DNA of 47,137 nt, from NCBI GenBank assembly GCA_033549345.1, contig JAWSUT010000025.1, positions 1 through 47,137 of the forward strand. The letters are read 5' to 3'. This document shows, piece after piece, positions 40,897 to 47,137 of the stretch. How positions within the stretch are numbered: position 1 is the first letter of the stretch; each line of letters begins with the position of its first letter. The DNA comes from JAWSUT01 sp033549345 (lineage in GTDB: Bacteria > Bacillota > Dethiobacteria > Dethiobacterales > Dethiobacteraceae). A program made the translations under genes and the position numbers. The notes under the pieces are model-generated. The model saw only the letters and a list, made by a program, of their open reading frames with translations, did not search any database and was not told where the DNA came from.

Positions 40897-42477
40897 TTAT
40901 TTTAATTTTGGCCCGGCGTTTTTAACCTCTGTGGGCACATCACTGAATTTACTGAAGTTTTTAGTAAAGCTTTCTGCCAACTCCCGCGCGTTTTTGTCAT
41001 AGGCCCCTTTATCCGACCAGGTATCACGCGGGTTCAAAATCGTCTCCGGTACTCCTTCCACTGTTGTCGGGACACGGAAGCCGAAGAGTGCATCCGGGAC
41101 AAACTCGCTTTGTTCAATGCTTTTGTTTAATATCGCCTTTACAATGGCGCGGGTATGAGCCAGATCCATTCGCTGCCCTAAGCCGAAAGGCCCTCCGGAC
41201 CAACCGGTATTGACCAGGTAAACATGGGCGTTATGAGTCTCAACTTTTTCTCCCAGCATGTTTGCGTAAACACTGGGCGAAAGCGGTAAAAAGGGTGATC
41301 CGAAACAGGTGGAAAATGTCGCTTCAGGATCAGTTACACCCCGCTCCGTGCCGGCCAGCTTTGATGTGTATCCTGAGAGAAAATGATACATGGCCTGCTC
41401 TTTGGTCAGTTTGGCCACCGGCGGTAAAACACCAAAGGCATCTGCTGTCAGAAAGATGACCACATCAGGGTGGCCCGTTTCTCCCGGGATAACCGCCCCC
41501 GGAATATAATCCACCGGATAAGCCGCACGTGTATTTTCCGTGATGTCGGAACAGGAATAATCTGCCGTGTTGGTCTTCGGGTCCAGCACCACATTTTCCA
41601 ATACCGTGCCAAAGCGGATGGCATTCCAGATCTGCGGCTCTTTCTCCTGCTTCAAATCAATGCATTTCGCATAACAGCCGCCTTCAAAATTAAAGATTCC
41701 CCGCTCCGACCAACCGTGTTCGTCATCACCGATCAGGCGGCGGTCAGGAGACGCCGAGAGTGTGGTTTTACCGGTCCCGGACAGGCCGAAAAAGAGAGCC
41801 ACATCCCCGTCAGAGCCCAGGTTGGCGGAGCAATGCATGGGAAAAACGCCTTTGAGAGGCAGCAGATAATTTAAAACGGAAAACACGGATTTCTTCATTT
41901 CCCCGGCATATTCTGTCCCGCCGATTAACACCACACGCTTTTCAAAGGAAATTACAATAAATGCCTCCGAATGAGTTCCGTCGATTGCAGGGTCCGCTTT
42001 GACTTCAGGAATACAGATAACCGTAAATTCGGGACGGTGTGAACGCAGCTCTTCCTTAGCCGGACAGATAAATAGCTGGTGTGCGAACAAATTGTGCCAG
42101 GCATATTGATTAATTACGCGCAGCGGGAGCCTGTATTTTTTATCGGCCCCTGCGAATCCGTCAAACACATACATCTCATGACGTTCCGTATAATCCAGCA
42201 TCCGCGCAAAGAGACGTTCAAATATCTCCGGAGCAATCGGCCTGTTGTTTTCCCAGTCAATCAGATGATGAACAGACGGTTCATCCACAATATATTTGTC
42301 TTTCGGTGACCGTCCGGTATATTTCCCGGTCCGGACACAAAGCGCGTCTGATGCCGCCTGCACCCCTTCTCCGTTATCCAGGGCCGTATCTACTAACTGC
42401 ATTACGGACAGGTTCCGTTGTGAATGTTTTGGTGCAATAACCGGTTTTGCTTCATCTGCCTGTACATTCGCCTTCAT
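40897..42477 (-). CDS. pckA: Phosphoenolpyruvate carboxykinase (ATP)
   Basis: 526 residues from ATG. AGGGGGAT lies about 11 bases upstream, slightly distant. It interconverts oxaloacetate and phosphoenolpyruvate with ATP/ADP, for gluconeogenesis or, in anaerobes, ATP gain in the reverse direction. Motifs: kinase P-loop FGLSGTGKTTLSASPDRRLI (near 235), LIGDDEHGWSERGIFNFEGG with metal-binding residues, FPMHCSANLG and NTGWSGGPFGLGQRM. Length is standard for the ATP-type family. Confidence 0.97.
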   Translation of the reverse strand: MKANVQADEAKPVIAPKHSQRNLSVMQLVDTALDNGEGVQAASDALCVRTGKYTGRSPKDKYIVDEPSVHHLIDWENNRPIAPEIFERLFARMLDYTERHEMYVFDGFAGADKKYRLPLRVINQYAWHNLFAHQLFICPAKEELRSHRPEFTVICIPEVKADPAIDGTHSEAFIVISFEKRVVLIGGTEYAGEMKKSVFSVLNYLLPLKGVFPMHCSANLGSDGDVALFFGLSGTGKTTLSASPDRRLIGDDEHGWSERGIFNFEGGCYAKCIDLKQEKEPQIWNAIRFGTVLENVVLDPKTNTADYSCSDITENTRAAYPVDYIPGAVIPGETGHPDVVIFLTADAFGVLPPVAKLTKEQAMYHFLSGYTSKLAGTERGVTDPEATFSTCFGSPFLPLSPSVYANMLGEKVETHNAHVYLVNTGWSGGPFGLGQRMDLAHTRAIVKAILNKSIEQSEFVPDALFGFRVPTTVEGVPETILNPRDTWSDKGAYDKNARELAESFTKNFSKFSDVPTEVKNAGPKLK

Positions 42478-42598
42478 TGTGGTTTAATATCCCCCTTATT
42501 ACAAACAAAAAGCCATTTTTCTGTATCCAAAAAAATCACAAGGATATTTTAACACAACTTTAACGGGTAAGGAATAGGATTTATTCGTTTTTAAGATT

Positions 42599-44296
42599 TT
42601 ACTCATTCATCTCATAGGCATCCTTGAGTGCAAATACGTGGTTTTGCCAGACGCTGCGGTATCGATTTTCATCCACAGCCGGCTTTTTAATCATCTTCAA
42701 CAGGCTGCTCATTTGCTTCTCTGTGCTGGATGGCTTGCTGTAGAGCTGCAGGGCAAATTTGGCAAAATCCCTCACCATACAGTCAAAGATTTGGTCAACG
42801 AGGTCATCTTCAATTTCATAAATATCGGCATTCTCCAGAATCAGCTGGCCGTAAACAACTAGGGTGAACATTTCGCCGAGAGCCAGCAGGAAGTCGGTAT
42901 CGCGCCGCTGCGCTTCATTGGGCGTGGCCACAATAAGCATTTCTTTTAACAGCGCAATCTGCTGCCTGAAGATTTGTATATTCGGCAGATCGCGACTTTC
43001 ATAAGCAATATTGAAGTCATGAAAACGGATTTTGCCTAAACCGCTTGCCGGTCCCTGCGCAAAGAGAAAGTCGTCGTTTCGGGGCTGATCCTGCCTGGGC
43101 AGTTCAGGGTAAGCCATGGGGTTAAAGAAATAATTCTGCATGAACTTGACAATCAACGCAATATTGACATGGACCGTACCCTCCAGTTTAGGCATGGCGC
43201 GGATATCTCTGGCCGCCATTTCAAAGTATGTATCACGTTCAAATCCTTTAGCGGCGATGACATCCCATAACAGATTGATAACTTCCTCACCCTGGGTTGT
43301 TACCTTCATTTTTACAGTCGGGTTGTAAAGAAGGTAACGTCTGTCATCATCAGAAGCGGCTCTCATATAGTCGGCAGTACGCAGTGCAAAAAGCTTCATA
43401 GCCACAAGGCGGCTGTATGCATCAACAAACATCTGCTTAACATGCGGAAAATCTGTAACATGCATTCCATATAGCCGGCGGTTTGCTGCATGGTTCAGCG
43501 CCTCATAAAAAGCGTGTGTCGAGATTCCAATTGAAGCCCACCCCAGATTATATTTTCCCACATTGACGGTGTTAAGGGCCGTGTCCCAGGCGTTCTGGCC
43601 GGTACTGAGTATGTCACTCTCTGTAACCGTATAATCATTTAGCTTGAAGTCGGCCACATAGGACTGTGAGTTTACAATATTTTTAACCAGTTCATACTGC
43701 CTGTTACGGTAATTTGCCGTAAAAAAGACATAGTCCCCTGTATCTGCCATCTTGCCGAATGTGGACACCATTTCAGCCACATTGCCGTTACCGATATAAT
43801 ATTTTTCGCCGTTGGCCAGCCAGGTTTTGTCTCCCTGCGGCGTCAAAGACATCTCCGTTGCATAAATATCTGCACCGTGGTCTCTCTCCGAAAGTCCAAA
43901 AGCAAACACCTCACCCTTTTTTAACAGAGCCGCTGCTTTTTTCTTTGCCTCTTCATTTTTGCTCATCCAAATCGGCCCCAGCCCAAGAATAGATACCTGC
44001 CAGGTATACCAGTAGTGCAGCCCGTAAAAAGCCAGGATCTCATTGAATTCGCAGTTTCGCCATGTATCCCACCGGTACCCCTCTTCACCGTAAGCATCCG
44101 GCGTCAGAAGTGTGGCAAAAATCTCATGCTCTTTCACAAATTCCAGCAAGTCATCATACCAGACTCTTTCCCTGTCATCCTCTTTTAATTTCTTTTTACC
44201 TTTGTTTTCAAAGAATTCAATTGTTTTCAGCATAATCTGTCGTGAATGTTCATCAGCATATTCCCTGTTATGTTTTTTGGGGTTAAGAAGAATCAT
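42599..44296 (-). CDS. Acyl-CoA dehydrogenase family protein, large form
   Basis: 565 residues; ATG at 44296 (MILLNPKKHNREYADEHSRQ) has GGAGGTG 6 bases upstream, while the longer frame lacks one. ACAD fold features: FAFGLSERDHGADIYA as FAD/substrate region, KYYIGNGNVAEMVSTF, LGWASIGISTHAFYEALNHA and RRLYGMHVTDFPHVKQMFVD. KLEGTVHVN holds the likely catalytic Glu, aligned to the YEGT motif of MCAD. It is larger than the standard 380-residue enzymes. The substrate is unknown. A SigmaA-type promoter is upstream and no electron-transfer flavoprotein genes are nearby. Confidence 0.88.
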   Translation of the reverse strand: MILLNPKKHNREYADEHSRQIMLKTIEFFENKGKKKLKEDDRERVWYDDLLEFVKEHEIFATLLTPDAYGEEGYRWDTWRNCEFNEILAFYGLHYWYTWQVSILGLGPIWMSKNEEAKKKAAALLKKGEVFAFGLSERDHGADIYATEMSLTPQGDKTWLANGEKYYIGNGNVAEMVSTFGKMADTGDYVFFTANYRNRQYELVKNIVNSQSYVADFKLNDYTVTESDILSTGQNAWDTALNTVNVGKYNLGWASIGISTHAFYEALNHAANRRLYGMHVTDFPHVKQMFVDAYSRLVAMKLFALRTADYMRAASDDDRRYLLYNPTVKMKVTTQGEEVINLLWDVIAAKGFERDTYFEMAARDIRAMPKLEGTVHVNIALIVKFMQNYFFNPMAYPELPRQDQPRNDDFLFAQGPASGLGKIRFHDFNIAYESRDLPNIQIFRQQIALLKEMLIVATPNEAQRRDTDFLLALGEMFTLVVYGQLILENADIYEIEDDLVDQIFDCMVRDFAKFALQLYSKPSSTEKQMSSLLKMIKKPAVDENRYRSVWQNHVFALKDAYEMNE

Positions 44297-44331
44297 AATT
44301 AACACCTCCGGAAAGTATTTAACCTGATTAA

Positions 44332-44360
44332 ATTTTATGCTATGCAACCAACTTCTGCAA
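44332..44360 (-). promoter_or_regulatory. Candidate SigmaA-type promoter of the acyl-CoA dehydrogenase gene
   Basis: On the minus strand TTGCAG (44360-44355) and TAAAAT (44337-44332) with a 17-base spacer, about 35 bases before the start codon. Confidence 0.5.
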
Positions 44361-44430
44361 GCTAAAGTTATCTGTATTTTTTTGTTCCTGGCATGCAAAC
44401 TAACGTCAACGAAACGCCGGAGGTAAATAT

Positions 44431-45399
44431 ATGCATGTTCGTTTCGGCTTTGTAGCCATGTCTGTAACCCTGGAGAAAGCGTCTCCGTCGAAATCAGTTA
44501 CACTCAAGATGTATCGTGAAATCACTCAAAAGGATCCTAAGGCTGCTTTGGAAAAAATTATTCGTACTGCACGGGAGAATTTAAACAACACACTTCGATT
44601 GCTCCGTCACTGCAAAGCAAATCAAGTCAGTATGTATCGCTTTTCCTCAAAACTGATTCCTCTCGCAACCCATCCTGAATTAAAGGAATGGAACTATGTC
44701 AAAGACCTGCAATCCGAGCTTGCGGAAATCGGCCGCTTTATCCGTGAAAACGGGATGCGCGTCTCCTTCCATCCCGACCACTACACACTGATTAATTCGC
44801 CAAAGGACGAGGTCTTTGTATCTTCCATCAACGACCTAGCTCATCACTGCCGCCTCCTGCAGGCCATGGGGCTTGATGAACGTGCCCGGTTAGTCATACA
44901 TGTCGGTGGTGGCTATAATGACAAGGAGAACTCTCTGGAGCGTTTTATTGAAAATTGGGCCCGGGTTCCCCGGGGTATTGCCAAACGGATAACACTGGAA
45001 AACGATGATAAGACCTTTACCGCAAATGAGACCTTGAATCTATGCGAAAAACTGCAGCTGCCTATGGTGCTGGATATCCACCACTTCCAATGCAACCATG
45101 AAGAAGGCAGCGCCTTAGAACAACTCTATCCCCGCTTTGCTGCAACATGGCAAGGTACGGAACTGCCACCAAAAGCCCATGTTTCCAGTCCCAAAGACAA
45201 TATAAATTACCGCAGCCACCATGATTACGTGGATGCCGACCGTGTATACGCATTTCTCAGGATGGCCCGCCAGTACACGCACACTCTTGATGTGATGGTG
45301 GAGGCCAAACAAAAAGACGAAGCCATGTTCAGACTGGTACGGGATATCAGCGCCAAAAAGGGTGTGACACAACGAAGCCTGGCCGCCCTGGAATTATAG
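44431..45399 (+). CDS. uvsE: UV damage endonuclease UvsE/UVDE
   Basis: 322 residues from ATG with GGAGGT 6-7 bases upstream. UVDE nicks DNA 5' of UV photoproducts and some other lesions to start excision repair. It is a TIM-barrel, metal-dependent enzyme; metal-site segments include RVSFHPDHYTLINSP, VIHVGGGYNDKENSLERF, ITLENDD, LPMVLDIHHFQCNHE, AHVSSPK and MVEAKQKDEA. Divergent from the acyl-CoA dehydrogenase gene and monocistronic. Confidence 0.95.
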   Translation: MHVRFGFVAMSVTLEKASPSKSVTLKMYREITQKDPKAALEKIIRTARENLNNTLRLLRHCKANQVSMYRFSSKLIPLATHPELKEWNYVKDLQSELAEIGRFIRENGMRVSFHPDHYTLINSPKDEVFVSSINDLAHHCRLLQAMGLDERARLVIHVGGGYNDKENSLERFIENWARVPRGIAKRITLENDDKTFTANETLNLCEKLQLPMVLDIHHFQCNHEEGSALEQLYPRFAATWQGTELPPKAHVSSPKDNINYRSHHDYVDADRVYAFLRMARQYTHTLDVMVEAKQKDEAMFRLVRDISAKKGVTQRSLAALEL

Positions 45400-45408
45400 T
45401 CGTAAGAA

Positions 45409-45440
45409 TAAAATAAGGACAGCATAGCCGTCCTTATTTT
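45409..45440. terminator. Terminator after uvsE
   Basis: Perfect 11-bp inverted repeat AAAATAAGGAC / GTCCTTATTTT with a 9-base loop between the convergent uvsE and GNAT-nitrilase genes. The T-runs are short, but it may serve both. Confidence 0.6.
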
Positions 45441-45491
45441 GTTCTGTTTATTTGAATATGAAGACAGTGGAACCTGTCCCCGCGTCTTCAT

Positions 45492-47012
45492 TTAGTAGAG
45501 GTCCTTGCGCCGGTCCTTCAGTTGAGTGACGGTTCCGTTGGCACGATGCCTGCGCAGGATTTCCAGGTCAATTTCGCCGACAACAACCGTTTCAATGTTG
45601 GGGTTGCATTCGCCAATGATGCCGTCACGCGGGAATGGAAAATCGGAGGGAGAAAAGATTCCTGACTGGGCATACTGTGTATCTGCTTTCTCCACCTGGG
45701 TCAGATTGCCCACTGTCCCTGCAATGACGGTATAGACCTGGTTCTCAATGGCACGGGCCTGTGAACAGTAGCGTACACGGAGATAACCCTGCCTGTCGTC
45801 GGTGCAAAACGGGGTGAACAGAATATTGGCACCGCGCTCCACCGCCATTCTGGACAGTTCGGGGAACTGAATATCATAACAGACCAGTATCGCAATTTTT
45901 CCACAGTCGGTATCAAATACTTTCAATTCGTTCCCGGGTTGAATCCCCCACCATTTTTTCTCACCCGGCGTAATATGCAGCTTATACTGGCGGTCAATGG
46001 TACCATTACGGCGGAACAGAAAGGCAACATTGTAAATCTGGTCGTCTTCTTCCACAAAATGCGACCCGCCGACAATATTAACATTGTATTTGACAGACAG
46101 CATACTAAATAACTTAATATAGTCCTCTGTAAACTCTGTTAACTGCTGCACCTGCCGGCCGGGTATTTTCTCATCGAGAAATGAAAGCAACTGAAAGGTA
46201 AATGTCTCGGGAAACACGACAAAGTCGGAATTATAGACAGAGCTTACGTCAATAAAGTATTCGCACTGCCGCGCAAACTCCGCAAAAGAGTCAATTTTTT
46301 TCAGCATATACTGCACGGTACAAATTCTCACCGGAAAAGCCCTGACATACTGCCGCTTTGATTTCGGCAGGTAGTCTACATTGTTCCATTCCATCAGAAC
46401 CGCATTTTGTCTCGATGCCCGGTCATCATCAAGGTAATTGGGATTAACCCATTTTAGTGTAAACCCGTTAAGAAGCTGGAACGTCAGTACAGGGTCATAA
46501 ATTTTATGCTGGATGACCTGCTCCACATATTCTTTGGGCGAGAGCTTGTCAGCATATTTATAATAAAAAGGCATGCGGCCGGCAATCAGGATATTTTTCA
46601 GATTAAGCTCCCTGACCAGATTATTGCGTGCCTCATATAGCCGGGTACCGATTTTAAGCCTCCTGAAATCAGGATGCACCATGATAGCGATCCCGTAGAG
46701 GCTGTGTCCTTCGGGATCATGATTGGTTATATACCCGCAGTCTGTAATTTCATCGTAGGTATGCTTGTCCGCATATTCATTAAAGTCAATAATCAGGCTG
46801 GAAGATGCCCCGATAATTTTTCCGTCATATTCCACACAAAACTGCCCTTCCGGAAACACTTCAATATGGCTTCTGAGTTGGTCCTTACGCCAGGGGTCCA
46901 TATTGGGGAAACATGTTTTTGAAAGTTCAACAATATCATCAATGTCTTCCTTTTTGATATTCCTGATGATTATTTTCTTTTCTAATTTAGTCAGGTCTAT
47001 TTTGTCGTTCAA
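45492..47012 (-). CDS. GNAT acetyltransferase-carbon-nitrogen hydrolase fusion (YhcX-like)
   Basis: 506 residues from TTG with AGAGGAC 8 bases upstream. Residues 1-200 form a GNAT acetyltransferase (IIRNIKKEDIDDIVELSKTC, GIAIMVHPDFRRLKIGTRLY). Residues 225-490 are a nitrilase-superfamily amidohydrolase with the Glu-Lys-Cys triad: FPETFTFQL (Glu), YKLHITPGEK (Lys) and ILVCYDIQFPE (Cys). The same fusion is found in B. subtilis YhcX. It may release an amine or acid and transfer an acetyl group, but the substrate is unknown. Both halves look intact. Confidence 0.9.
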   Translation of the reverse strand: MNDKIDLTKLEKKIIIRNIKKEDIDDIVELSKTCFPNMDPWRKDQLRSHIEVFPEGQFCVEYDGKIIGASSSLIIDFNEYADKHTYDEITDCGYITNHDPEGHSLYGIAIMVHPDFRRLKIGTRLYEARNNLVRELNLKNILIAGRMPFYYKYADKLSPKEYVEQVIQHKIYDPVLTFQLLNGFTLKWVNPNYLDDDRASRQNAVLMEWNNVDYLPKSKRQYVRAFPVRICTVQYMLKKIDSFAEFARQCEYFIDVSSVYNSDFVVFPETFTFQLLSFLDEKIPGRQVQQLTEFTEDYIKLFSMLSVKYNVNIVGGSHFVEEDDQIYNVAFLFRRNGTIDRQYKLHITPGEKKWWGIQPGNELKVFDTDCGKIAILVCYDIQFPELSRMAVERGANILFTPFCTDDRQGYLRVRYCSQARAIENQVYTVIAGTVGNLTQVEKADTQYAQSGIFSPSDFPFPRDGIIGECNPNIETVVVGEIDLEILRRHRANGTVTQLKDRRKDLY

Positions 47013-47083
47013 ATATGATCGTCCTCTCTTTGATAATAAAAGTCCTAATGCTCATTATATCCTGAATTCCCGCGATTTTATAC

Positions 47084-47137
47084 CTATGCCGGTGGCTCCA
47101 CTCCGAGCAGCCGGTAGAGCTCGAGCTGCTTTTTCGT
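47084..47137 (-). CDS. Possible C-terminus of a gene cut by the window edge
   Basis: Reading minus from the right edge gives 17 codons (TKKQLELYRLLGVEPPA) then TAG at 47086-47084. The composition looks protein-like and spacing to the GNAT-nitrilase gene (71 bases) suits a separate upstream gene. Too short for identification, and an open run of this length can arise by chance. Confidence 0.35.
   Translation of the reverse strand, partial: TKKQLELYRLLGVEPPA

Overview
The window looks like a chromosomal segment from an anaerobic, endospore-forming Firmicute of the Clostridia type (Peptococcaceae or Dethiobacter-like; the genus cannot be fixed from sequence alone). The grounds are AGGAGG-type ribosome binding sites, frequent TTG and GTG starts, many sporulation genes (yabG, veg, bofA, csfB/gin, two SPOCS-LysM coat-type proteins, a SpoIID-domain protein), a ferredoxin-linked 2-oxoacid oxidoreductase, a large SRP RNA, and gene order that follows the Bacillus subtilis dnaX-to-veg region on the minus strand.

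Layout, left to right. 1-7.4 kb: a GAF/GAF/degenerate HD-GYP/LuxR regulator, a secreted LysM-CAP protein, two SPOCS-LysM proteins and veg. 7.4-12 kb: SpoIID-domain protein, yabG, a divergent glycosyltransferase, a YkuK-family protein and ksgA. 12-17.7 kb: a YabE-type G5/3D protein, a three-gene zinc-ribbon cassette (one with MORN repeats, one polytopic) and a second YabE-type gene whose RlpA-like domain is cut off by a 2-base frameshift. 17.8-28.7 kb: tatD, metG, divergent abrB, rsmI, an opposite-strand Mur-ligase-like gene, yaaT, holB, tmk, yaaO-type decarboxylase, csfB and guaB. 28.8-33.6 kb: DUF523 and NusG-II proteins, then a four-subunit 2-oxoacid:ferredoxin oxidoreductase operon led by an unassigned P-loop protein and a structured leader. 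33.6-37.2 kb: bofA, yaaL, a small Cys-rich gene of 48 codons on the plus strand, recR, ybaB and dnaX. 37.2-40 kb: the N-acetyl-beta-lysine pair kamA-ablB, SRP RNA and tRNA-Ser(GGA). 40-47.1 kb: a selenocysteine-type msrA, pckA, a large acyl-CoA dehydrogenase, uvsE, a GNAT-nitrilase fusion, and the tail of one more possible gene.

How it works together: the core is housekeeping replication and repair (dnaX, recR, holB, tmk), translation (metG, ksgA, rsmI, SRP RNA, tRNA-Ser) and sporulation control (gin, bofA, yabG, coat proteins). Accessory pieces have been inserted into this conserved order: kamA-ablB between the SRP RNA and dnaX, the oxidoreductase operon between bofA and guaB, and the zinc-ribbon cassette between the two YabE-like genes.

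The most striking observation is msrA. Its reading frame runs through an in-frame TGA exactly at the catalytic cysteine position (GCFWG becomes G-Sec-FWG). A GC stem with a GGUUC loop starts 14 bases after the TGA, with the loop 19 bases after it, much like a bacterial SECIS. Ordinary gene calling would start this gene downstream of the TGA and lose the active site.
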